Of a stretch of 18,569 bases of DNA, positions 7,586-14,278 are shown one piece after another. The position numbers and the translations under genes are program-made. The stretch is from Acidimicrobiaceae bacterium. GTDB lineage: Bacteria; Actinomycetota; Acidimicrobiia; Acidimicrobiales; RAAP-2. The DNA is taken from positions 1 through 18,569 of the forward strand of contig JAUTXB010000300.1 of assembly GCA_030838245.1 (NCBI GenBank), in the 5' to 3' direction. Under the pieces are notes generated by a model. The model made no database searches and had not been told where the DNA came from. It saw only the letters and a program-made list of their open reading frames with translations. Within the stretch, counting starts at the first letter, position 1; every line of letters begins with the position of its first letter.

Positions 7586-7688
7586 CGAACCCGGTTCGAC
7601 CGGTTCGGCCGTTCTGTTTCAGCAACATCTCGAGGACGCCGCCCTCGACGGGAGTGACGCCATCACCGATGCGAACAGGCGGTAACGT
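7586..7688 (+). promoter_or_regulatory. Divergent regulatory region: direct repeats, inverted repeat and leaderless -10 box
   Basis: CCGGTTCG occurs twice in tandem (7591-7598 and 7600-7607), and CGAACC (7586-7591) is the inverse of their GGTTCG cores. TCGAGG (7630-7635) and CCTCGA (7643-7648) form an inverted repeat with a 7-base spacer. TAACGT (7683-7688) ends 8 bases before the Gfo/Idh ATG, and no ribosome binding site lies between, suggesting a leaderless transcript. No convincing -35 box is visible. Confidence 0.35.
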
Positions 7689-7696
7689 CGTGCCCC

Positions 7697-8686
7697 ATGA
7701 CTCGTCTCCGCATCGGAATTCTCGGCGCGGCCAAGATCGCCCCGGCCGCACTGGTTCGCCCGGCCCGGGCCCTCCCCGAGGTGGACGTGGTCAGCGTGGC
7801 TGCTCGCGACCCTGAGCGGGCTCGCGCCTTCGCCGACAAGCACGGCATCGAGCGGGTGATGCCCAACTACGCCGCATTGGTCGAGGACCCCGATGTCGAT
7901 GCCGTCTACAACCCATTGCCCAACGGCCTGCACGGTCGCTGGACCCTGGCCGCCTTGGCCGCGGGCAAGCACGTCTTGTGCGAGAAGCCCTTCACCGCCA
8001 ATGCCGACGAGGCCGTCACCGTGGACCGAGCGGCCGACGCCGTCGGATTGGTGGTCATGGAGGCGTTCCACTATCGCCACCATCCCCTAGCCGCTCGGAT
8101 GCGAGAGGTCGTGGACCAGGGCCTCATCGGCCAGGTGCGTCACATCGACGCGTGGATGTGCTTCCCGCTGCTCAACCGCAAGGACATCCGCTACCGACTC
8201 GATCTGGCCGGCGGGGCCACGATGGATGCGGGCTGCTACGCCCTCAACATGATCAGGTTCATGGCGGCGGCCGAGCCCGAGGTGGTCTCGGCCCGGGCCA
8301 AGCTGTCCTCGCCCGGCGTGGACCGGGCTATGGTGGCCGACCTCTCCTTTGCCGATGGTCGGACGGCCCGCATGCACACGTCGATGTTGTCGTCGAGCGT
8401 GCTGCGAATCGGCATGCGGGTGACTGGCGACGGGGGCGAGCTGCGAGTGCTTAATCCGGTAGCTCCCCAGCACTACCACCGCCTGGTGGTGCGAACCCCG
8501 GCGGGCAAGCGGGTCGAGCACGTTGCCGGTCCTTCCACCTACCAGTGCCAACTCGAGCATTTTGCCACAGCCGTGGCCGACGGCGGGCCGGTCACCACCA
8601 CCACCGCCGATGCCGTGGCCAACATGACGTTGATCGATGGCGTGTATCGGGCGGCCGGGCTCCCAGTGCGCGAGCCCTCGAGCTGA
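7697..8686 (+). CDS. Gfo/Idh/MocA-family NAD(P)-dependent oxidoreductase
   Basis: The 329-residue protein has an N-terminal Rossmann domain with GILGAAKIA (residues 7-15), the second-strand VSVAARDPERARAFA and the signature EKPF with catalytic Lys97 (about residues 96-99). The C-terminal half is the alpha/beta substrate domain with GGATMDAGCYALNMIRF. The DxGCY form resembles the glucose-fructose oxidoreductase / dihydrodiol dehydrogenase branch rather than myo-inositol dehydrogenases (DxGxH). It probably oxidises or reduces a sugar-like or cyclic alcohol; substrate not predictable. The ATG is preceded by TAACGT at leaderless spacing. The stop overlaps the next start (ATGA at 8684-8688 as TGATG), coupling it to the DoxX-Rieske gene. 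Confidence 0.86.
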   Translation: MTRLRIGILGAAKIAPAALVRPARALPEVDVVSVAARDPERARAFADKHGIERVMPNYAALVEDPDVDAVYNPLPNGLHGRWTLAALAAGKHVLCEKPFTANADEAVTVDRAADAVGLVVMEAFHYRHHPLAARMREVVDQGLIGQVRHIDAWMCFPLLNRKDIRYRLDLAGGATMDAGCYALNMIRFMAAAEPEVVSARAKLSSPGVDRAMVADLSFADGRTARMHTSMLSSSVLRIGMRVTGDGGELRVLNPVAPQHYHRLVVRTPAGKRVEHVAGPSTYQCQLEHFATAVADGGPVTTTTADAVANMTLIDGVYRAAGLPVREPSS

Positions 8687-9786
8687 TGGTGAAGGCTGCG
8701 AACGAACAGCGCGGGGCGGGTCCCGGGGCCGAGACCGAGCGCCCGTGGTGGCAGCCCCCTTCCGGGGTGACCGACCATGTCGGCTGGGTGCTCCTACCGC
8801 TCCGGCTGTTCTTGGGGATCACCTTTCTCTTCGCTGGACTCCAGAAGCTGGCCAATCCCCAGTTCTTCAACGACGCCAGCCCCATCTCGATCCGTGCTCA
8901 GCTGCTCGGGGCAGAGCGGACCAGCCCCATCCACCGTCTGCTGGGCGAGCTCTTGCACGTGGCTCCTGCCGTCGGATTGCTCATGGCCATCGGCGAAGTG
9001 GCGGTGGGGCTCGGGGTCCTGGTCGGTCTGTGGACACGCATCGCCGCGTTGGGGGGCATGGCCATCTCCCTCGGGCTGTTCCTCACCATCAGCTTCCATT
9101 CCTCGCCCTACTTCACCGGATCCGACATCGTCTTCTTCTTCGCCTGGACACCGCTGCTCATCGCCGGAGCGGGGGGTGCACCGGCCCTCGATACCTACTT
9201 AGGACGATTGCGATCTCCGACCCCCGGGGTGTCGATCGACCGACGCGCCGTATTGGCCCGTGGGGCCACGACGGGCGTGGTGGCCGCGGCCGTGCTGGCC
9301 ACCGGCGGCCTCGTGGCCTGGATCGGGCGTTTGGCCGGAGGGACCAAGGCGACCGCCGATCAGGCCACCGGCACCATCTCCACCGCCCCGGCCGGGCACG
9401 GTACGACGACCACGGCACCGGCGCCGACCACCACCCCCACGACGACCGGAAGCCCCACCACCACGGCAACGAAGCCGGCCGGGCGCCGCCTGGGCCCGTC
9501 ATCGGATGTCCCGGTGGGAGGGGCGGCGCAGTTCACCGATCCGGCCAGCGGCGCTCCGGGGTTGGTCCTTCAGCCCACGGCGGGCAGCTTCGTGGCCTTC
9601 AACGCCATCTGCCCTCACGCCGGTTGCACCGTGGCCTTCGCCAACTCGAACGACATCATCGCCTGCCCCTGCCACGGATCCGAGTTCAACGCCAGGACCG
9701 GTGCCGTCGAGGTCGGGCCGGCGACACGGGGCCTCACCGCCATCCCCGTGACCGCGGCCGGCGGGCAAATCTACGTGGACGGCTGA
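8686..9786 (+). CDS. DoxX-like membrane protein fused to a C-terminal Rieske [2Fe-2S] domain
   Basis: The 366-residue protein has three parts. Residues about 30-185 form a DoxX-type four-helix membrane domain (LRLFLGITFLFAGLQKLANP, the helix with GEVAVGLGVLVGLWTRIAALGG, and a terminal hydrophobic helix). Then RRAVLARGATTG precedes another hydrophobic segment, resembling a twin-arginine anchor, and a Thr/Pro-rich linker follows (about 240-280). Residues about 285-366 are a Rieske domain: C309-P-H311-A-G-C314 and C327-P-C329-H330. C309, H311, C327 and H330 bind the cluster; C314 and C329 form the disulfide of high-potential Rieske proteins. It likely passes electrons at the outer face of the membrane. 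DoxD/DoxA-type thiosulfate:quinone oxidoreductases are a distant precedent. The donor is unknown. The start overlaps the Gfo/Idh stop. Confidence 0.88.
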   Translation: MVKAANEQRGAGPGAETERPWWQPPSGVTDHVGWVLLPLRLFLGITFLFAGLQKLANPQFFNDASPISIRAQLLGAERTSPIHRLLGELLHVAPAVGLLMAIGEVAVGLGVLVGLWTRIAALGGMAISLGLFLTISFHSSPYFTGSDIVFFFAWTPLLIAGAGGAPALDTYLGRLRSPTPGVSIDRRAVLARGATTGVVAAAVLATGGLVAWIGRLAGGTKATADQATGTISTAPAGHGTTTTAPAPTTTPTTTGSPTTTATKPAGRRLGPSSDVPVGGAAQFTDPASGAPGLVLQPTAGSFVAFNAICPHAGCTVAFANSNDIIACPCHGSEFNARTGAVEVGPATRGLTAIPVTAAGGQIYVDG

Positions 9787-9830
9787 TGCCAGCAGGCCCA
9801 TCGGATCCTTCCCGGCCTTCTCGTCCACGG

Positions 9831-9920
9831 TACGATGAGGCCATGCCCTTCGGACGGACCGATTTGGGGCATGGCAGGCATCGGCCGTGCCGCGCTCCGA
9901 GCCCTACGAGGACGCCGTGA
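9831..9920 (+). promoter_or_regulatory. Structured leader and possible upstream ORF of the desaturase
   Basis: TACGAT (9831-9836) is a -10-like box 6 bases before an ATG at 9843. That ATG opens a 25-codon frame ending in a TGA at 9918-9920, which overlaps the desaturase GTG at 9917. The same ATG sits in a perfect 8-bp inverted repeat, CCATGCCC (9841-9848) / GGGCATGG (9867-9874), with a nested TCGG (9850-9853) / CCGA (9859-9862) stem. It could be a translational control leader or, alternatively, a terminator for the preceding gene. No good -35 is visible. Confidence 0.4.
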
Positions 9921-11179
9921 CTGACGCCATGCTGGATGACAACGTGTTGGATGGCAGCGCAGTTGGCGACAGCACAGTTGGCGACAGCGCAGTTGGCGAC
10001 AGCACAGTTGGCGACAGCACAGTTGGCGACGCGCTCGAGGGGACCGCCTGGCTGTCGGCCATCCCGTTCCTCCTCGTCCACCTGGTTCCCTTTTTGGCCT
10101 TCTTCGTGACCGTCACGTGGCAGGACTGGGTGCTCTGCGCCGGCCTCTATGTGGGGCGCATGTTCCTCATCACCGCCGGCTACCACCGGTACTTCGCCCA
10201 TCGCAGCTACAAGATGGGTCGGGTCCCACAGTTCCTCGTGGCGCTGGGAGCTACGACCGCGGCGCAAAAGGGACCACTGTGGTGGGCCGGTCACCACCGC
10301 ATCCACCACCGGTTCACCGACACCGATGGCGATGTCCACTCACCCAGAGACGGGTTCTGGTGGAGCCATGTGGGCTGGATACTCTCCCGCCGCTACAAGG
10401 ACACCGACGTGGGTGCCATCCGCGACTTCGCCGCCTACCCCGAGCTTCGACTGCTCGACAAGTTCCACTGGGTCGGTCCCTGGGTCCTCGGGGTCGTGTG
10501 TCTGATCGTCGGCGGCTGGGGCGGGCTCATCATCGGCTTCTTCTTGTCCACCGTCCTGTTGTGGCACGGGACTTTCATCGTCAACTCGCTGGCCCACGTC
10601 TTCGGGCGGCGCCGGTTCGCCACCCCCGACACCAGCCGGAACTCGTTGCTGGTCGCACTGGTCACCGGCGGCGAGGGCTGGCACAACAACCACCACTACC
10701 TTCCGGCGTCGGCCCGCCAGGGTCTGATGTGGTGGGAGATCGATACCACCTGGTACGTGCTGAGGGGATTGGCCGCCTTGCACATCGTCCGGGATGTGAA
10801 GCGACCCCCGGCCCGGCTCCTCACCCAGTCACGGCTGCGCGATGGCGCCTTCGACATCGGCATGTTCCGTTCCTACTGGGAGCGGGCCGCCCGGTTGGCC
10901 GGGTCGGCCACCAACGGCGTCAGCTCGCTCCGGGGTCCCACGTCGGTGGTCGCTTCGGGTTCTGGATTCGACGGGAACAGCGAGGACGGCACTGCCGATG
11001 CATCGACGACCGACTCGGCCCCGGACGCCGAGACGGCTGCCGGTCCCCGCCAAGCCCTTTCCGGGTTGATACACCGGGCCATGGAATCGGCCGACGAACT
11101 GGCGTCGAGCACGCGGCGAGCGCGCGGCGGCGCCGTGTTGACGTCCCCAGGCACTTCGACGGGTGACGCACCGACCTGA
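9917..11179 (+). CDS. Membrane fatty acyl-CoA/acyl-lipid desaturase (delta-9 type family)
   Basis: The 420-residue di-iron membrane desaturase has all three histidine boxes: HRYFAH (H90-H95), HHRIHH (H126-H131) and HNNHH (H256-H260), with hydrophobic helix pairs before the first box and between the second and third. The family introduces a double bond into acyl chains using O2 and an electron donor, adjusting membrane fluidity. Start: GTG at 9917 with GAGGA about 5 bases upstream; GTG at 9887 and ATG at 9929 are alternatives. Two oddities: five near-identical DSTVG-like pentapeptides at about residues 14-38, encoded by a 15-bp tandem repeat, and a C-terminal extension of about 90 residues rich in Ser, Ala and Thr after the catalytic domain. 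The stop overlaps the HAD start (TGATG), so they are coupled. Confidence 0.9.
   Translation: MTDAMLDDNVLDGSAVGDSTVGDSAVGDSTVGDSTVGDALEGTAWLSAIPFLLVHLVPFLAFFVTVTWQDWVLCAGLYVGRMFLITAGYHRYFAHRSYKMGRVPQFLVALGATTAAQKGPLWWAGHHRIHHRFTDTDGDVHSPRDGFWWSHVGWILSRRYKDTDVGAIRDFAAYPELRLLDKFHWVGPWVLGVVCLIVGGWGGLIIGFFLSTVLLWHGTFIVNSLAHVFGRRRFATPDTSRNSLLVALVTGGEGWHNNHHYLPASARQGLMWWEIDTTWYVLRGLAALHIVRDVKRPPARLLTQSRLRDGAFDIGMFRSYWERAARLAGSATNGVSSLRGPTSVVASGSGFDGNSEDGTADASTTDSAPDAETAAGPRQALSGLIHRAMESADELASSTRRARGGAVLTSPGTSTGDAPT
9956..10030 (+). repeat. 15-bp tandem repeat, five units, in frame in the desaturase N-terminus
   Basis: Five consecutive 15-bp units AGC-RCA-GTT-GGC-GAC differ at only one position (G or A in the second codon). 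They encode Ser-(Ala/Thr)-Val-Gly-Asp five times. Unit boundaries are 9956, 9971, 9986, 10001 and 10016. Because unit length is a multiple of three, copy-number change keeps the reading frame. Confidence 0.95.
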
Positions 11180-11988
11180 TGAGCCGGGACAATCAGGACG
11201 AACGACTGGTGGCCGACGGGGCCACCTGGATCGTCGACCTCGATGGGGTGATATGGCTGGCCGGCGAGCCGATCGGTGAGGTGGGAACAGCCGTCTCGGC
11301 GTTGCGGGATCGCGGCGTCCGGATCGTGTTTGCCACCAACAACTCCGCTCCCACCACCGGTGAGCTGGTCGCCCGCTTGGCCCGGGTCGGCATCCCGGCC
11401 ACCTCCGGGGACCTGGTCACCTCGGCCCAGGCCGCGGCGTCCCTCCTCGATCCCGGTAGCGCGGCGATGGTCTTGGCCGAAGGCGGCGTGGTCGAGGCTC
11501 TGGAGTCCCGCGGGCTGGTGATCCGCGACGCCGGGCCGGTCGACGCTGTGGTCGTCGGATGGACCCACCACTTCGATTTCGAATCGTTGACCAGGGTGTC
11601 GGGCGCCGTTCGAGAAGGTGCCCGGCTGATCGGCACCAACGAAGACCCGACGTTTCCGACACCGTCGGGCATGGTCCCGGGATCGGGGGCCCTCCTCGCC
11701 GCGGTGGCCACGGCCAGCGGCGTCGAACCGGTGATCGCGGGCAAGCCCCACCCGGCCACCGTGGCCCTCCTGCAGTCGAGATTCGAGCTGGATGGCTCAT
11801 CGGGCCCGGTGCTGATGGTGGGGGACCGGCCGATGACCGACGGTCATCTGGCCGTCCGGCTGGGTGTGCCGTTCGCTCTGGTCGACTCGGGCGTGACCTC
11901 GGCGACGGTCGACGTGTCCGAGGTACCGGTCGACCATCGGGCCAAGGATTTCGCCGCCCTGGTCGACCAGTGCCTGGCGAGCCGCTGA
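11179..11988 (+). CDS. HAD-IIA family (NagD-like) phosphatase
   Basis: The 269-residue protein has the haloacid dehalogenase motifs in order: DLDGV (nucleophile D20, acid D22), TNNS (53-56), GKPHP (K189) and VGDRPMTD (D216). The cap insertion between the second and third motifs, with the TNEDPTFPTPSG stretch, is that of the HAD-IIA group (NagD, p-nitrophenylphosphatase, glycerol-3-phosphate phosphatase). In M. tuberculosis the gene at the same place in the conserved block (Rv1692) is reported as a glycerol-3-phosphate phosphatase recycling glycerophospholipid polar heads. By synteny that is the best guess here. It overlaps the desaturase stop, linking it to lipid metabolism. Confidence 0.87.
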   Translation: MSRDNQDERLVADGATWIVDLDGVIWLAGEPIGEVGTAVSALRDRGVRIVFATNNSAPTTGELVARLARVGIPATSGDLVTSAQAAASLLDPGSAAMVLAEGGVVEALESRGLVIRDAGPVDAVVVGWTHHFDFESLTRVSGAVREGARLIGTNEDPTFPTPSGMVPGSGALLAAVATASGVEPVIAGKPHPATVALLQSRFELDGSSGPVLMVGDRPMTDGHLAVRLGVPFALVDSGVTSATVDVSEVPVDHRAKDFAALVDQCLASR

Positions 11989-12005
11989 CCTCGGGCGATG
12001 GCAAA

Positions 12006-12045
12006 AGTGCTTGCTGGTAGCTAGCACTCGGGTTATCCTTAGACC
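12006..12045 (+). promoter_or_regulatory. Leaderless promoter of the phasin-like gene with overlapping inverted repeat
   Basis: TTGCTG (12011-12016), 17 bases, TATCCT (12034-12039), then 6 bases to the A of the ATG at 12046. Transcription would start at or next to the start codon, and no Shine-Dalgarno sequence is present. AGTGCT (12006-12011) and AGCACT (12023-12028) form an inverted repeat around the -35 region, a candidate operator. It would drive the phasin-like gene and the downstream tlyA-nadK-recN genes. Confidence 0.55.
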
Positions 12046-12540
12046 ATGGCCAACAACGATCCTTTCCGGCGATATATCGATGCTGGTGCCGCATTCACCC
12101 AGCTCACCAAGGCTCGAGTCGAAGAATTGGTGCAGGAGCTGATCAAGAGCGGCGAGGTCCAGCGCGGCGAAGCGCAGAGCAAGGTGGACGACGTGCTCGA
12201 ACGGAGCCGCAAGAGCACCGAGGCTCTCCTGTCGCTCGTCCACGCCGAGGTGTCCCACCAGTTGTCCTCGTTGGGCATCGGGAGCCTGGAGGATCTGGCC
12301 CGCCAAGTCGCCTCGGTGATGGGGCGCGGCACCTCGAAGGCTCCGGCCACCAAGACCGGATCGCAGGCAAAGAAGGCGGGAGCCAAGAAGGCTGCCGCCA
12401 AGAAGTCCGGGGCCAAGAAAGCGGCAGCAAAGAAGGCGCCGGCCAAGAAGTCGGCGGCGAAAAAAGCAGCGGCGAAAAAGGCCCCGGCCAAAAAGGCGGC
12501 AGCTAAGAAGGCCGCTCCCGGCTCCGGGTCGGCCGGCTGA
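12046..12540 (+). CDS. Phasin-like helical protein with a histone H1-like Ala/Lys repeat tail
   Basis: The 164-residue protein has two parts. Residues 1-100 are predicted amphipathic helix, with a TKARVEELVQELIKSGEV helix and a DDVLERSRKSTEALLSLVHAEV helix separated by a GEAQSK turn. This resembles the phasin/PhaF N-terminal region of polyhydroxyalkanoate granule proteins. Residues 107-156 are ten five-residue units with a KK pair at the same place, as in bacterial histone H1-like proteins, PhaF and the HupB tail; such tails bind DNA. It may bridge a hydrophobic or lipid surface to the nucleoid. It lies where M. tuberculosis has the small gene Rv1693, but no equivalence is claimed. The stop overlaps the most likely tlyA start. 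Confidence 0.75.
   Translation: MANNDPFRRYIDAGAAFTQLTKARVEELVQELIKSGEVQRGEAQSKVDDVLERSRKSTEALLSLVHAEVSHQLSSLGIGSLEDLARQVASVMGRGTSKAPATKTGSQAKKAGAKKAAAKKSGAKKAAAKKAPAKKSAAKKAAAKKAPAKKAAAKKAAPGSGSAG
12364..12513 (+). repeat. Ten-unit degenerate 15-bp repeat coding for xAKKx pentapeptides
   Basis: Ten consecutive pentapeptides, each with Lys-Lys after Ala (KK at residues 109-110, then every fifth residue to 154-155). The first and last residues of each unit are Ala, Gly, Pro, Ser or Gln. Codon choice varies between units (AAG/AAA; GCC, GCG, GCA, GCT), so the repeat is conserved as protein, not as DNA. Confidence 0.9.
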
Positions 12541-13421
12541 CCAAGGCCACGAGGCGCCGCCTCGACTTGGTCCTGGTCGAACGGGGCTTCGCTACCAGCC
12601 GCCAACAGGCAGCGGAACTGATCGACCACGGGGGCGTGCTCGTGTCGGGGACGGTGGCCGTGAAGGCATCGAGACTGGTGGCGCCGTCTGAACCGATCCA
12701 CCTCACCAGGCCCTCGCCTCGCTACGTCTCTCGGGGGGGCGAAAAGCTGGCTGCGGCGCTCGAGCGATTCGACCTCGAGGTCGTCGGCACCCGGGCGCTC
12801 GATGCCGGGTCCTCCACCGGTGGGTTCACCGACTGCCTGCTTCAGCACGGGGTCCTCTCGGTCACATCCCTCGACGTCGGTCGGGGTCAGCTGCACCAAC
12901 GCCTGCGCCAAGACGAGCGCGTCGACGTGCGAGAGCAGACCGACATCCGCACCTATGCCCTCGAAGACGCCGGTGGCACGCCCTATGACGTGGTCACCGC
13001 CGACCTGTCGTTCATCTCGGTGACCCGCGCCATTCCGATGCTGGCCGGCGAGCTGGCCCGTCCCGACGCCGATCTGATCGTCTTGGTGAAGCCTCAGTTC
13101 GAAGCGGGCCGGACCGAAGCTTCGAGAGGCAGGGGGGTCATCCGCGACGCCACCGTCCATCGCCGTACGCTAGGCAAGGTGTGCGACGCGCTGGCAGCCC
13201 AAGAAGCGGTGGTCATGGGGGCGATGCCGTCGCCCATCACCGGTCACGCCGGGAACGTCGAGTTCCTGGTCCATGCCCGGGCCCACGCCGACATCGGTCC
13301 GACGGCCGGCAAGGAGATCGACGCGATGCTCGACGCAGTGGTGACCACAGCGCACGACCACGCTCCCGTCTCGGCCCACGAAGGGGATTCGCCTCGCCCT
13401 CCGACCGACGAAGCGCCATGA
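12537..13421 (+). CDS. tlyA: TlyA-like 16S/23S rRNA (cytidine-2'-O)-methyltransferase
   Basis: An N-terminal S4 RNA-binding domain (RRRLDLVLVERGFATSRQQA) is followed by an SAM-dependent FtsJ-like methyltransferase domain with LDAGSSTGGFTD. TlyA 2'-O-methylates cytidines in both ribosomal subunits in mycobacteria, and its loss gives capreomycin resistance. The catalytic tetrad corresponding to M. tuberculosis K69, D154, K182 and E238 is present as K70, D156, K185 and E242 when counted from a CTG at 12537. No ATG or GTG precedes the conserved S4 start. Codon candidates are the CTG at 12537, overlapping the phasin-like stop (CTGA), or a TTG at 12567, which would cut the conserved RRRLD. I prefer the CTG because the numbering then matches. 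The C-terminus has a roughly 20-residue acidic/Pro tail. Confidence 0.85.
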   Translation: MTKATRRRLDLVLVERGFATSRQQAAELIDHGGVLVSGTVAVKASRLVAPSEPIHLTRPSPRYVSRGGEKLAAALERFDLEVVGTRALDAGSSTGGFTDCLLQHGVLSVTSLDVGRGQLHQRLRQDERVDVREQTDIRTYALEDAGGTPYDVVTADLSFISVTRAIPMLAGELARPDADLIVLVKPQFEAGRTEASRGRGVIRDATVHRRTLGKVCDALAAQEAVVMGAMPSPITGHAGNVEFLVHARAHADIGPTAGKEIDAMLDAVVTTAHDHAPVSAHEGDSPRPPTDEAP

Positions 13422-13431
13422 TTGGTGCCCG

Positions 13432-14256
13432 ATGGCGGTAATCGCATTCTTTGCCCACCCCGACCGCAAACACGCAGCCGAGCTGGCGGCGCGGGCATCG
13501 TCATGGCTGACGGCCCGAGGGCACCAGGCCGTCTCGGCCACCCAGCCCGACGGAACGATCAGCGCCGCCGGGGCGGACCTCTTGGTCAGCGTGGGCGGCG
13601 ACGGGATGCTCATCCGGGCGGTCGAGGTGGCCATGGTCGACGACGTGCCCGTGCTGGGAGTGAACATGGGGCGACTGGGCTATTTGACCCAGATCGAGCC
13701 GGCCGGGCTGGAGCAGGCGCTGAAGGCGTTCCTCGCCGGTGAGCACCAAGTCGAGGACCGCATGACCCTCCAGGTCACCTTGACCGGTGCCGACGGGACC
13801 GATCAGGTCGAGCGATTCGCATTGAACGAGGCCGCGGTGGAAAAGGACCTTCCCGGCCACACCGTCCGCATCGCCTCGTCCATCAGCGGCCGGCCGTTCA
13901 TGACCTACGAGGCCGACGGGCTGCTGGTGGCCACTCCGACCGGCTCCACCGCCTACAACCTCTCGGCCCGGGGACCGGTCCTGTCGCCGGGCATGCGGGC
14001 GCTGGTGCTGACACCCGTCTCCCCCCACATGCAATTCGACCGGGCCCTGGTGCTCGATCCGTCCGAATGGGTCACGCTCGACGTCTTAGAGCCCAGGTCG
14101 GCCGTACTGGTGGTCGACGGCTTCACCCTGGCCACCCTCGAACCCGGGGCCCGGGTGACGTGCCGTGAGGGCGACCGGCCTGCTCGTCTGGTCATGTTCT
14201 CCGACCCGGATTTCCACGCCATTCTCCGGGCCAAGTTCCGCCTGGCCGACCGGTAG
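13432..14256 (+). CDS. nadK: NAD kinase
   Basis: The 274-residue ATP-NAD kinase makes NADP+. The signature GGDG is at 55-58 (SVGGDGML), the NE motif at 132-133 (ALNEAAVEK), and the glycine-rich TPTGSTAYNLSARGP stretch follows at about residue 165. The last usually reads SAGGP, so the Arg is a small deviation. VLVVDGF and the C-terminal strand region complete the domain. It starts 10 bases after tlyA and is followed 22 bases later by recN, the usual actinobacterial order. The ATG has no strong Shine-Dalgarno sequence; translation is probably coupled to tlyA. The cytosolic enzyme would supply NADPH for, among others, the oxidoreductases upstream. Confidence 0.93.
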   Translation: MAVIAFFAHPDRKHAAELAARASSWLTARGHQAVSATQPDGTISAAGADLLVSVGGDGMLIRAVEVAMVDDVPVLGVNMGRLGYLTQIEPAGLEQALKAFLAGEHQVEDRMTLQVTLTGADGTDQVERFALNEAAVEKDLPGHTVRIASSISGRPFMTYEADGLLVATPTGSTAYNLSARGPVLSPGMRALVLTPVSPHMQFDRALVLDPSEWVTLDVLEPRSAVLVVDGFTLATLEPGARVTCREGDRPARLVMFSDPDFHAILRAKFRLADR

Positions 14257-14278
14257 CGAGGGTTAGGGACAGATCGCC

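Noticed and set aside
7586..7607. Partial tRNA because of repeated GGTTCGA-like (T-loop) sequence
   Set aside because: No acceptor, D or anticodon stems can be built around it; the motif is simply repeated twice.
9956..10030. CRISPR-like or mobile repeat array
   Set aside because: Units are contiguous 15-mers in the coding frame with no spacers; this is a coding minisatellite.
12006..12030. CIRCE heat-shock operator
   Set aside because: The half-sites are in the opposite order to CIRCE (AGTGCT before AGCACT, not GCACTC-N9-GAGTGC), so HrcA binding is not supported.
12458..12485. A-run as a -1 frameshift site in the Lys tail
   Set aside because: The phase of the AAA codons does not give an XXXYYYZ heptamer, and the frame stays open to a sensible stop.
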